This document shows, piece by piece, positions 47,641 to 56,215 of a stretch of DNA of 64,000 bases. The notes under the pieces were generated by a model. The model was not told the DNA's origin and ran no database searches. It was given only the letters and a program-made list of their open reading frames with translations. The stretch is from Falsochrobactrum shanghaiense (GTDB lineage Bacteria; Pseudomonadota; Alphaproteobacteria; Rhizobiales; Rhizobiaceae), in assembly GCF_003149535.1 (NCBI RefSeq), contig NZ_QGDB01000001.1, positions 434,001 to 498,000 on the forward strand, written 5' to 3'. The position numbers were made by a program, and so were the translations under genes. Position 1 is the first letter of the stretch. Every line of letters starts with the position of its first letter.

Positions 47641-48642
47641 TCAGTTTTCAAGCTGCGACAGGCGCTGCGGCTGGATGGCGCAGATGATGTCGTTCGCCCA
47701 TTGGCTGAAATCGACAGGCGAGGACTTGCGCAGGTTTGCGCGCGCCGCCTGAGCCATCTGCGTGCGATGCATTTCATCATCCAGACAGACGGACTTCCCG
47801 TCCCAGCAGCGGTTCACAATGCCGTGAAACAGCGCCTTGTCATTATAGGCAAAATGCTGCACCGGATGCTTTTCGCTCGGCTGAACGAGCGATGCATAAC
47901 GATCGCGGTTCAGTTCCTGTCCGGAAGCCCTGGCGTCGGCCACCCATTTGTCGAATCCGGCCTGATCGAAAGCATGCGCCTTGAAGCGCATCTGGGCAAA
48001 GCCCTGGCCGCTGTAATTGGCCGAAATGCCGTCAAATACGCCCTCATGATCGGCGATCAGGTGCAGCTTGGTCTGCATGCTGGGCATGGTATAGACCTGA
48101 CTGCCAAGCACCGGAATGAAGAAGGAATTCATGATATTGGAAGAGGTCAGCTTGAAATTGACTGGCACGCCGACAGGCATGGCCATTTCATTGACCGAGG
48201 CAACCCCGTAATCGGGATAGATGAACAGCCACTTCCAGTCGAGCGCCACCACTTCGACATTGACCGGCGGCACGCTCGATTCGAGCGGGCGATAGGGGTC
48301 GAGCTTGTGGGTGCTGATCCAGGTGACGGTGCCCAGAACCACGATAATGGCGACCGGGATGAGCCAGACCGCCGCTTCGATCCTGTTGGAATGATGCCAG
48401 TCGGGCTTGTATTCCGCCTCTTCATTCGTAGAACGATACTTCCAGGCAAAATAAAGGGTCATGAAAATGACCGGCAATACGACGAGAAGCATCAAGCCCG
48501 TCGCGAAATAGATGAGATCACGTTCCGCCATGCCGACCTGCCCCTTGGGAGAGAGCAGGACCTGATTCTCGCAGCCAGCGAGAAACACCATGATTGCCAA
48601 CGCGGCGAACGAAGCGATCGTTCGGGGGGTGCCGTGTTTCAT
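47641..48642 (-). CDS. cyoA: Cytochrome o ubiquinol oxidase subunit II CyoA
   Basis: Quinol-binding lipoprotein subunit. From the ATG at 48642 the 333-residue product has a lipoprotein signal (SFAALAIMVFLAGC, Cys24), two helices, then the cupredoxin domain (VVALDWKWLFIYPDYGVASVN, SNIMNSFFIPVLGSQVYTMPSMQT) without the CuA ligands, as expected for a quinol oxidase. An upstream ATG at 48684 has a fair AGGA site and would lengthen the N-region to 37 residues before the Cys; I prefer 48642 on signal length. First gene of cyoABCD. Confidence 0.94.
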   Translation of the reverse strand: MKHGTPRTIASFAALAIMVFLAGCENQVLLSPKGQVGMAERDLIYFATGLMLLVVLPVIFMTLYFAWKYRSTNEEAEYKPDWHHSNRIEAAVWLIPVAIIVVLGTVTWISTHKLDPYRPLESSVPPVNVEVVALDWKWLFIYPDYGVASVNEMAMPVGVPVNFKLTSSNIMNSFFIPVLGSQVYTMPSMQTKLHLIADHEGVFDGISANYSGQGFAQMRFKAHAFDQAGFDKWVADARASGQELNRDRYASLVQPSEKHPVQHFAYNDKALFHGIVNRCWDGKSVCLDDEMHRTQMAQAARANLRKSSPVDFSQWANDIICAIQPQRLSQLEN

Positions 48643-48875
48643 TTGTCTTTCCATCCAGCGCACGGCATGAAGCGCCGAGGCCATGTAATTTCCTAGTTTT
48701 CGGTAATTTCTGAAAATTCCAAATGTACCGATATAACGAATAATCGCATTTGTCACGCCTTTGACGCAAAATAACCGCCATTGGCTATGGCCCCCTGATG
48801 TTTGCTGATAATTACAAAGCCGACCGGGTGCGGGGAGCGCATGAAGCTCGTGGGATTTGCTGGAAGAGACGCTTT

Positions 48876-49841
48876 ATGATTTTCAGGGAATGGCCGCTTG
48901 AAGAGGCCGAAGGGACGATCATCGCCAATAGTCTTGTTGCGGAGCCATACCATCTGCGCAAGGGAACGGTGCTGGAATCGGGCCATCTTGAAGCAATGCG
49001 CCGGGCAGGCATGGCTCATGTGCTGGCGGCAAAGCTCGAAACCGATGATATGGGCGAAAACGATGCGGCGGCGGCAATCGGGCGGCTGCTTGTTTCTGGC
49101 AATATCGAAAGCGGCGTGGCGACAACGGGACGTATCAATCTGTTCGCGCAAAAAAGCGGCGTTTTCTGCGCGGATATTGCGGGCGTGGACGCCATCAATA
49201 TGCTCGACGAGCGCATTTCGGTGGCCAGCCTGCACAATCACAACCGCGTCGAAGGCGGACAGATGGTGGCAACGGTCAAGATCATTCCCTTTGCCGTTCC
49301 GAAATCGCTGATCGATGAAATCTACAATCGGTGCGGCGAGCGCGCCATGTTTGACGTCAAGGCATTTCAGGCGACGCGCATCGGTCTCATCCAGTCACGC
49401 CTGCCCGCCATACGCGAGACGGTTCTTGCCAAAACCCAGACGCTGATCGCCAGACGCGCCGAACGCAATGGCGGCCGGGTCTGCGCCGAACGACGCGTGG
49501 CGCATGAAAGCACCGCCCTTGCCACGGCCATTGCCGAACTTGCAAAAATCAGCGATCTGCTGGTTATTTTCAGCGCATCGGCAGTGGCGGACGAAGCGGA
49601 TATTGTGCCGCGCGCGATCATTCAGGCTGGCGGCGAAATCCTGCGCATCGGCGTGCCGGTCGATCCGGGCAATCTTCTGTCTGTGGGAAAATGCGCCGGA
49701 AAATATGTCGTCGTTGCCCCCGGTTCAGCGCGCAGCGCACGCGAAAGCAGTCTGGACAGGATCATCGATCGCCTGATGGCGGGGATAGAGCTGCAATCCG
49801 CCGATCTTGCCCGCATGGGGGTTGGCGGCCTGCTTTTATGA
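48876..49841 (+). CDS. Molybdopterin-binding protein (MoaB/MoeA-type domain)
   Basis: The 321-residue product belongs to the molybdopterin-binding group: N-terminal EEAEGTIIANSLVAEPYHLRKGTVLE, then GVDAINMLDERISVASLHNH, and a C-terminal MoCF domain LLVIFSASAVADEADIVPRAIIQAGGEILRIGVPVDPGNLL. In many rhizobia, from memory, this region is fused to a C-terminal MobA-like nucleotidyltransferase; here the protein stops after the molybdopterin domain. GGAAGAG precedes the ATG at 48876. It is divergent from cyoA. Confidence 0.8.
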   Translation: MIFREWPLEEAEGTIIANSLVAEPYHLRKGTVLESGHLEAMRRAGMAHVLAAKLETDDMGENDAAAAIGRLLVSGNIESGVATTGRINLFAQKSGVFCADIAGVDAINMLDERISVASLHNHNRVEGGQMVATVKIIPFAVPKSLIDEIYNRCGERAMFDVKAFQATRIGLIQSRLPAIRETVLAKTQTLIARRAERNGGRVCAERRVAHESTALATAIAELAKISDLLVIFSASAVADEADIVPRAIIQAGGEILRIGVPVDPGNLLSVGKCAGKYVVVAPGSARSARESSLDRIIDRLMAGIELQSADLARMGVGGLLL

Positions 49842-49850
49842 AAGCCCAAC

Positions 49851-49960
49851 AAAAAAGGCCGGGGTAACCCGACCTTCTGTATTCACCCGGTCCTGCGCCA
49901 GTACATCCGTGGTCACAGATCCAAGTGAATTCCCGATACAGACGTAGGTATAGACCTGTT
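49851..49960 (-). ncRNA. Structured small RNA candidate with terminator
   Basis: On the minus strand between two genes, CTGTAT (from 49941) and ATTCAC (from 49930) pair with GTGAAT and ATACAG near 49877-49886. Inside, ATCTGT and ACGGAT form a hairpin with a GACC loop. A terminator GGTCGGG/CCCGGCC followed by six T residues ends at 49851. The 66-codon gene at 49998-50198 ends 37 bases before the first stem, so it could be that gene's 3' region or an independent sRNA. I cannot match it to a named Rfam family by eye. Confidence 0.5.
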
Positions 49961-49997
49961 CTGTTTCAAGAGTATGACATAGAAAGCAGCCAATCAA

Positions 49998-50198
49998 TCA
50001 GGCCGCCATCGGCTCGCTGACCTGCCCGGGGTGATTGTAGTTCCAGACTTCAGCCAGACAATCATGCATCAGATCAAGATCCACCGGACCAATCCGGCTC
50101 AGGACAAGATCAAGCTCATCCGGTTCAACCCCCCGGTTAAGAAGCTCGACGATGGCTTCGATCAAGACCGCTTTATCATCAAATCTGTAGCGCTGCAT
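49998..50198 (-). CDS. Small conserved hypothetical protein
   Basis: A 66-residue acidic helical product: MQRYRFDDKAVLIEAIVELLNRGVEPDELDLVLSRIG..., rich in Leu, Asp and Glu. No signal, helix-turn-helix or metal motif recognised. The frame is well isolated between two non-coding stretches and precedes the candidate small RNA on the same strand. Confidence 0.55.
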   Translation of the reverse strand: MQRYRFDDKAVLIEAIVELLNRGVEPDELDLVLSRIGPVDLDLMHDCLAEVWNYNHPGQVSEPMAA

Positions 50199-50482
50199 AA
50201 ACCTGCTCCGCCAGTTAGCCCCCGGTTCAATGGTTACAGCATAGGCGCTTATGGTTAACCGAACCTTACCTTTCGTAAAAATTGCCGAGGCTTCGCAAAA
50301 AATTCATAAGCCAAACCATCCTTTCTACGGATGATTTCCGGAATTACTTATTTATTACCGAACTACAAAATAAACACATTCTACAAACAGTACTGCTTTG
50401 ACAGCCTACTACGGATCGGCACAATTTCAAGCATACAGTCCAGAAACAAAGCATTTGAGATTTATCTACTATGCAAGGAAAA

Positions 50483-51076
50483 ATGACATTCTTTCAAAGA
50501 CACGCCAAAATGGCCTTCAGCTTTGGGGGTGTGCTGGCTCTTGCTCTTCTCATCGCGGCAAGCGTGCCGGGCGGCTATCTTGTTGCCATGCAATATAAAG
50601 GCAATATTCACGCAATCATCGCCGGTGAAGCCTATCGTTCCAACCAGCTTGATCCTGTGCGCATTACTTATATGCACAATCAACACGGGATCAGGAGCAT
50701 CATCAATCTGCGCGGCGCGGAACCCGGATCGGAATGGTATGATGATGAAATAGCCACTGCAAAAGCGCTGGGTATCCAGCATATTGATTTTGAAATGTCG
50801 GCCAGCAAGCAATTGAGCCCGGAACGCACGCAACAACTGATTGCCGTGATGCGGAATGCGCAAAAGCCGGTTCTTATTCATTGCAAATCAGGATCGGATC
50901 GCACCGGACTTGCCGCCGCTCTTTATGTGGCGGCCATAGGTCGAGGAAGCGAGCGCAGGGCGGAACGTCAATTATCCATCGCCTATGGGCATTTCGGCCT
51001 TCCGTTCAGCCCGACATATGCGATGGAGCGAACGTTCGAGAGCGTCGAAGCAGAGCTCGGCTACCCTGATTCATAA
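50483..51076 (+). CDS. Membrane-anchored dual-specificity/tyrosine phosphatase
   Basis: The 197-residue product has an N-terminal membrane segment (FSFGGVLALALLIAASVPGG) followed by a dual-specificity phosphatase domain with P-loop LIHCKSGSDRTG (Cys134, Arg140) and GIRSIINLRG upstream. AAGGA stands before the ATG at 50483. The catalytic domain should face the periplasm or lie at the membrane. Such enzymes act on phosphoproteins or phosphoinositide-like substrates; the target is unknown. Confidence 0.84.
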   Translation: MTFFQRHAKMAFSFGGVLALALLIAASVPGGYLVAMQYKGNIHAIIAGEAYRSNQLDPVRITYMHNQHGIRSIINLRGAEPGSEWYDDEIATAKALGIQHIDFEMSASKQLSPERTQQLIAVMRNAQKPVLIHCKSGSDRTGLAAALYVAAIGRGSERRAERQLSIAYGHFGLPFSPTYAMERTFESVEAELGYPDS

Positions 51077-51079
51077 ATA

Positions 51080-51108
51080 AAACGCCGGGCAAAACCCGGC
51101 GTTTCTTC
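51080..51108. terminator. Bidirectional intrinsic terminator
   Basis: AAACGCCGGG (51080-51089) and CCCGGCGTTT (51095-51104) enclose a CAAAA loop. T-rich sequence follows on both strands (TTTCTTCATTTT rightward, TTTTATTTATG leftward). It ends the phosphatase gene (+) and lies beyond the LivK-like gene (-). Confidence 0.88.
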
Positions 51109-51164
51109 ATTTTCTTTATTTGCTTTGCAAAGAACCCCGGTCGGTTTCCGTTACAGGGAATGCT

Positions 51165-52271
51165 CTATTCAGCAGCAACGATTTTTCCGCCATCCCACTT
51201 GAAGACATCGAAGCTCGGCGAGGTCAGGTCGCCGGTACCGCCATAGGTCAGTTCACCGATGACCGTCGGGATTGGCTCACCCTCATGCAGCACCTTGGCG
51301 ACGGCTGCCGAATCTTCCGTGGTGCCGGCACGTTCCATCCCGGCCTTGAGGACCTGTACCGCAGCATAGGCGTTCATGGTGAAAGCCTCGACAGGGATAT
51401 TCTTGGCGGTGAGCGCGTCAACCGCTTCCTTGGAAGCCGGGTTTTTGGTCGCGTCGACCGCATTGGTGAACAGTGTGCCTTGCGCCGTGTCGCCGCCGAT
51501 CGCCCAATATTCGGTGTTGGACAAGCCTTCCCCGCCGAGAATCAGGGCGGTCAGACCGGCATCGTGCAGCTGGCGAGCCAGAAGGCCGCCTTCACCATGA
51601 TAACCGCCGAAATAAACGACCTCCGTGCCAGCCGCCTTCAGCTTGGTGACGAGCGCGCTGAAATCCTTGTCGCCCGGTGTTACGGAATCATAATGCACTT
51701 CCGTCACGCCGTCCTTGTTGATCGCAGCCTTGAAAGAATCAGCCAGACCCTTGCCGTAAGCGCCCTTGTCATGGACGATGGCGACTTTTTTATCCTTGAG
51801 GTTCTTCAGATAATAGTCGGCCATGACGTCGGCCTGCTGGTCATCACGTCCGCAGGTGCGGAATACGGTTTCCAGACCACGCGCGGTCAGATCGGGTCCG
51901 GTCGCGGTCGGCGTAACCATCAACACGCCATTTTCCGCAAAAACGTCGGATACCGGGATTGCAACGCCGGTCGTCACCGGGCCGACGACGAATTTGACGC
52001 CATCGCCAACAAGCTGGTTGGCCGCAGAAACGCCCTGCTTGGGCTCGCCCGCATCGTCGGCAAACTGGAGAACGATCTTCTCGCCATTGATGCCGCCGGC
52101 GGCGTTGATGACTTCAACCGCAGTCTCGGCACCCTTCTTGACCTGATCGCCATAGGCTGCGACCGGGCCGGTCAGCGGCGCGACGACGCCGATTGTTATA
52201 TCTGCGTAAGCTGCGCTGGCAAAGCCAAGTGTAGCAGCGAAAGCCACGCTGGAAAGCAGTTTGCGATTCAT
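51165..52271 (-). CDS. Branched-chain amino acid ABC transporter binding protein (LivK-like)
   Basis: The 368-residue periplasmic receptor has a signal peptide ([19 protein letters not shown], cleavage about residue 23) and LivK fold motifs: [45 protein letters not shown], and [24 protein letters not shown] [23 protein letters not shown] precedes the ATG at 52271. No permease or ATPase is adjacent, so it must use components encoded elsewhere. Its place beside a leucine-degradation cluster is suggestive but not proof of leucine specificity. Confidence 0.9.
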   Translation of the reverse strand: MNRKLLSSVAFAATLGFASAAYADITIGVVAPLTGPVAAYGDQVKKGAETAVEVINAAGGINGEKIVLQFADDAGEPKQGVSAANQLVGDGVKFVVGPVTTGVAIPVSDVFAENGVLMVTPTATGPDLTARGLETVFRTCGRDDQQADVMADYYLKNLKDKKVAIVHDKGAYGKGLADSFKAAINKDGVTEVHYDSVTPGDKDFSALVTKLKAAGTEVVYFGGYHGEGGLLARQLHDAGLTALILGGEGLSNTEYWAIGGDTAQGTLFTNAVDATKNPASKEAVDALTAKNIPVEAFTMNAYAAVQVLKAGMERAGTTEDSAAVAKVLHEGEPIPTVIGELTYGGTGDLTSPSFDVFKWDGGKIVAAE

Positions 52272-52577
52272 ATCTTTCTCCTTTAGCGAGGCATTTTTCG
52301 AATAGCCCCTGACAATCCATGCCACGCAATTTCCGGCATCTGTGCACCGGTCAATTGCCAAGCCCTCCCCTTTGTCAATTTTCGTCGCAAAGGGTCAATT
52401 CAAAAGCCATTCCCGGCATTGCCGGGAACTCCTCCAGCCATAATATATCCGAAATCGCATCAACTTTTTCAGAATCATGTTCCAGAGCGAGATTTAGCTT
52501 TCATAATATAATAAGAATGCATTTCCGGCCACCGATTGCAAGTAGTCAAGTCGCGGCAATAGCAACAGAATTCGGCC
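52272..52577. other. Intergenic region between livK-like gene and liuC
   Basis: About 306 bases, with the livK-like leader. A short AT-rich stretch lies around 52495-52520. I see no gene, strong hairpin or recognised operator. Confidence 0.4.
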
Positions 52578-53384
52578 TCAGGGCGAATTCCACTCCTCCC
52601 TTTTCCATGATGGTGAAAGCTTTGCAAAAAAGGCCGCGATTCCTTCTGCGGCTTCAGGCGTTTCCCATGTATCGGCAAGCCGGGTGAGCGTCATATCGAT
52701 CACCCTTTCGTCAATCGGCGCGCCAAGCGCATGGACAAGTCGTTTGGATGCCGCAACGGCTACGGGAGCGGTGGAGAAATAAGGTTTTATCTCCTCCTCT
52801 ATTGCTGCGTCGAGATTTTCAGGCTCGACAACAGCCGTAAGAAGCCCCATGCGCCGTGCCTCATGAGCGTCGAAAATCCGCGCCGAGGTGAATGTGCGCA
52901 AGGCATGCGCCTGGCCGATACGCGCCACCACATAGGGGCTGATGGTTGCGGGGATAAGGCCGAGCTTCGTTTCCGTCAGGCCGAAACGCGCGCCGCAAAC
53001 GCCGATTGCCGCATCGCAAACGCTGATCAGGCCGATACCGCCGCCATAGGCTTGCCCGTTGATGCGCCCGATCAACGGCTTGGGCAGATCGCGCAGAGCT
53101 TTGAGCATCAGGGCAAGCTTGCGCGCTTCCTCGATGCGCTGGGTGCGTGTGGCCTTCATCTGTTCGCGCATCCAGCCAAGATCGGCGCCCGCGCAGAAAC
53201 TTGGCCCCCTGCCCGTCAGGATCACGATGCGCACATCGGCATTATCCGCCAGATGAAGCGCCGCCGTGGTCAGTTCATCGATCATCCGGCCCGAAAGCGC
53301 ATTATGCAGTTCGGGGCGGTCAAGGGTGAGTGTCGCGACGCCGCGCCGGTCCATCGCAATATGGATGGTTTCGAAGTCGCTCAT
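52578..53384 (-). CDS. liuC: Methylglutaconyl-CoA hydratase (enoyl-CoA hydratase family)
   Basis: Hydrates 3-methylglutaconyl-CoA to HMG-CoA in leucine breakdown. The 268-residue product has the crotonase fold: RPELHNALSGRMIDEL, oxyanion-hole GRGPSFCAGADLGWM, then GRINGQAYGGGIGLISVCDAAIGV and the catalytic-glutamate region FGLTETKLGLIPATISPYV. LiuC rather than a generic hydratase is inferred from its place in the cluster. It overlaps liuE by four bases. Confidence 0.88.
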   Translation of the reverse strand: MSDFETIHIAMDRRGVATLTLDRPELHNALSGRMIDELTTAALHLADNADVRIVILTGRGPSFCAGADLGWMREQMKATRTQRIEEARKLALMLKALRDLPKPLIGRINGQAYGGGIGLISVCDAAIGVCGARFGLTETKLGLIPATISPYVVARIGQAHALRTFTSARIFDAHEARRMGLLTAVVEPENLDAAIEEEIKPYFSTAPVAVAASKRLVHALGAPIDERVIDMTLTRLADTWETPEAAEGIAAFFAKLSPSWKREEWNSP

Positions 53385-54244
53385 GCCGCCTTGTCCTGCC
53401 GCAGCGTCTGCGCGAACCGTGCTGTGCTTCTCAGCTTTTCGAGATCAAGGCCCGTTTCAAAACCAAGCCCATGCAGCATTTCCACCACGGCAACCGTATC
53501 GACATTGCCCTTTGCGCCGGGTGCGAAAGGACAGCCGCCAAGACCGCCGACCGAAGCATCGAATACCCGCAGGCCCTTTTCGAGGCTCACGCGGATATTG
53601 TCGAGGGCGTGGCCGCCAGTGTCGTGAAAATGTCCGGCAAGATGCACCGGCGGCGTGATTTCGAGAGCCGCGTCCAGCATGGCGGCAATGGTTTCGGGCG
53701 TGCCATGGCCTGTCGTGTCGCCAAGGCTCACCTCGTGGCAACCCAGCGACAGAAGCTGTTCGGTCACATCGGCAACCGCCTGCGGTGGCGTTGGCCCGTC
53801 ATAGGGGCAGGTGATGGCGCAACTCACATAGCCGCGCACGCCAAGCCCGTCCGTGATGGCCTCGCCGATGACCGGGGATATGCGTTCGATGCTCTCCGCT
53901 ATGGAGCAATTGATATTGGCCTTGGAAAACCCCTCCGAGGCGGAAATGAAAACGGCAATTTCATCCATGCCGGCTGCCAGCGCTGCTTCATAGCCTTTCA
54001 TATTGGGCACCAATGCCGAATATCGCACGCCGTTGCGGCGATCTATTCCGGCCATGACTTGCGCTGCATCGGCTAGTTGCGGCACCCATCGGGGGCTGAC
54101 GAAACTCGTCGCCTCTATGCGGGCATAGCCGCAATCGGAAAGCCGATCGATCAGTGCAATTTTATCGGCAGTCGGCACAAAGCGCTTTTCATTCTGCAGG
54201 CCGTCACGCGCTGCCATTTCAACGATTTCAACGCGTTCAGCCAT
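53381..54244 (-). CDS. liuE: Hydroxymethylglutaryl-CoA lyase
   Basis: Splits HMG-CoA to acetoacetate and acetyl-CoA. The 287-residue TIM barrel starts VEIVEMAARDGLQNEKRFVPT (metal-binding Asp in ARDGLQNE), has PNMKGYEAALAAGMDEIAVF, SCAITCPYDG, HFHDTGGHALDN with metal-binding His-x-His, and the catalytic cysteine GGLGGCPFAPGAKGN. The ATG at 54244 overlaps the liuD stop by eight bases. Confidence 0.95.
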   Translation of the reverse strand: MAERVEIVEMAARDGLQNEKRFVPTADKIALIDRLSDCGYARIEATSFVSPRWVPQLADAAQVMAGIDRRNGVRYSALVPNMKGYEAALAAGMDEIAVFISASEGFSKANINCSIAESIERISPVIGEAITDGLGVRGYVSCAITCPYDGPTPPQAVADVTEQLLSLGCHEVSLGDTTGHGTPETIAAMLDAALEITPPVHLAGHFHDTGGHALDNIRVSLEKGLRVFDASVGGLGGCPFAPGAKGNVDTVAVVEMLHGLGFETGLDLEKLRSTARFAQTLRQDKAA

Positions 54245-56204
54245 GATCTTCCTCCAGTTCAACCAGCAATGCGCCTTCATCGACCTGATCGCCCGCCGCG
54301 ACTCTCACGGACGCAACCCTGCCGTCGCGCGGCGCGGTCAGCGACAGTTCCATCTTCATCGCTTCCATCGTCACAAGCACATCGCCCTTGGCGACATTCA
54401 TGCCTTCCGTGATGGAAACCAGCCGCACCAATCCCGGCATGGGTGCAAGAATGCGGCTTTCGCTTGAAGTGTCCTCCTCCGCACCAACGGATTGCATATG
54501 ATGAAATATGGTGTCGCGGCCTTCGACTTGCACGTTCACATCATGCGAAATGCGCAGCACCATTGCTTCGGACACGCGGCCATCGATGCTAAAGCGCAGC
54601 AGCCCGTTTTCATGAGAGAGGATTTCGAGATCGCCAAAGGCGAAGCTGAAATGCCTGTCGCCTTTGGTCGTGAAATTTACCGTGTGGCATTCGCCGTGAT
54701 GGGCGAGCAGAACCGAGCGCGAAGCCTCACCCCAAAGGCGAAACCCGCGCAGGCGCGTCCACGGATCATCCCTTGCAGGGGCATCCAGAAGATCGAGCGC
54801 GCCAAGGGCGGCAAGCGCGAAAGCCAGATCGGAAGGTTTTTGTTCCGCAAAAAGCGTGTCTGTTTCCCGCGCGATCAGTCCGGTATCGACATCACCCTTG
54901 CGGAAAGCTTCGAGATTGCAAAGCTCCGAGAGGAATTGCCTATTGGTGACAAGCCCGGCAATGCGGGTCTTGTCGAGTGCCGCATCAAGCCGGTTGAGTG
55001 CTTCGTCGCGCGTGGCGCCATGGGTGATGATCTTGGCTATCATCGGATCGTAGAACGGCGTGATCGTGTCACCTGCCCGCACGCCGGAATCCACCCGCGC
55101 ATTTTCAGGCGGTGCGAAGAGCGCAAGCCTGCCCGTCGCAGGCAGGAAATCGCGCGCCGGGTCTTCCGCATAAAGCCTTGCCTCGAAGGCCCAGCCATTG
55201 ATCGCAAGTTCGTCTTGCCGTTTCGGCAGCGGATCGCCTGCCGCGACGCGCAATTGCCATTCGACCAGATCAAGGCCGGTGATCGCTTCCGTCACCGGAT
55301 GCTCGACCTGTAGCCGCGTGTTCATTTCCATGAAGAAGAAGCGGTCAGCTCTCAACCCTTCCGACACGTCGGCGATAAATTCTACCGTGCCTGCGCCGCT
55401 ATAGCCAATCGCCAATGCCGCCTTGACCGCAGCCTCGCCCATGGCTGCGCGCATTTCAGCCGTCATGCCGGGGGCGGGCGCTTCCTCGATCACCTTCTGA
55501 TGGCGGCGTTGCAGCGAGCAGTCACGCTCAAACAGATGCACCGCATTGCCGTGATTATCGCCAAAAACCTGCACCTCTATATGGCGCGGTTTGGTCATAT
55601 ATTTTTCGATCAGCACAGCGCCATCGCCGAACGCGGCTTCCGCCTCGCGCCGCGCGCTATCGAGTGCCGCAGTGAATTCGGCCGGATTATCGACGCGCCG
55701 CATGCCCTTGCCGCCGCCGCCTGCCCGTGCCTTGATGAGTACCGGATAAGTCATCCGGTCGGCCTGATCTTTGAGGAAAGCGCCGTCCTGATTGTCGCCG
55801 TGATAGCCGGGCACGACCGGCACACCTGCCTTTTCCATCAGCGCCTTGGCGGCGTCCTTCAGCCCCATGGCGCGAATGGCTTTGGCCGAGGGGCCGATGA
55901 AGACCAGCCCTGCTGCCTCTGCCGCTTCCACGAAAGCTGGGTTTTCCGAGAGAAAACCATAGCCCGGGTGGATCGCCTCTGCGCCGGTTTCAAGTGCTGT
56001 TTTGATGATCGCATCGATGTTCAAATAGCTTTGCGCGGACGGTGCCGGGCCGACACGCACTGCCTCATCGGCCATTTCGACATGCAGCGCGTGGGCATCC
56101 GCATCGGAATAAATCGCGACGGTGGCAATGCCCATTTTGCGCGCCGTGCGCATGATCCGGCAGGCAATTTCTCCGCGATTGGCGATCAGTATTTTCTTGA
56201 ACAT
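54237..56204 (-). CDS. liuD: Methylcrotonyl-CoA carboxylase alpha subunit
   Basis: Biotin carboxylase plus biotin-carrier subunit of 3-methylcrotonyl-CoA carboxylase. The 655-residue product has an ATP-grasp domain with KARAGGGGKGMRRV (about 159-172), catalytic EKYMTKPRHIEVQVFGD and MEMNTRLQVEHPVTE, a BT domain, and a C-terminal biotin domain whose lysine lies in VTMEAMKME (biotin motif EAMKM). The spacing of 11 bases from liuB supports one transcript. Confidence 0.96.
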   Translation of the reverse strand: MFKKILIANRGEIACRIMRTARKMGIATVAIYSDADAHALHVEMADEAVRVGPAPSAQSYLNIDAIIKTALETGAEAIHPGYGFLSENPAFVEAAEAAGLVFIGPSAKAIRAMGLKDAAKALMEKAGVPVVPGYHGDNQDGAFLKDQADRMTYPVLIKARAGGGGKGMRRVDNPAEFTAALDSARREAEAAFGDGAVLIEKYMTKPRHIEVQVFGDNHGNAVHLFERDCSLQRRHQKVIEEAPAPGMTAEMRAAMGEAAVKAALAIGYSGAGTVEFIADVSEGLRADRFFFMEMNTRLQVEHPVTEAITGLDLVEWQLRVAAGDPLPKRQDELAINGWAFEARLYAEDPARDFLPATGRLALFAPPENARVDSGVRAGDTITPFYDPMIAKIITHGATRDEALNRLDAALDKTRIAGLVTNRQFLSELCNLEAFRKGDVDTGLIARETDTLFAEQKPSDLAFALAALGALDLLDAPARDDPWTRLRGFRLWGEASRSVLLAHHGECHTVNFTTKGDRHFSFAFGDLEILSHENGLLRFSIDGRVSEAMVLRISHDVNVQVEGRDTIFHHMQSVGAEEDTSSESRILAPMPGLVRLVSITEGMNVAKGDVLVTMEAMKMELSLTAPRDGRVASVRVAAGDQVDEGALLVELEEDHG

Positions 56205-56215
56205 CTGATCGCCCT

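Noticed and set aside
47641..48756. CuA-type cytochrome c oxidase subunit II
   Set aside because: The cupredoxin domain lacks the CuA cysteine pair and the protein has a lipobox, so it is the quinol-oxidase subunit CyoA.
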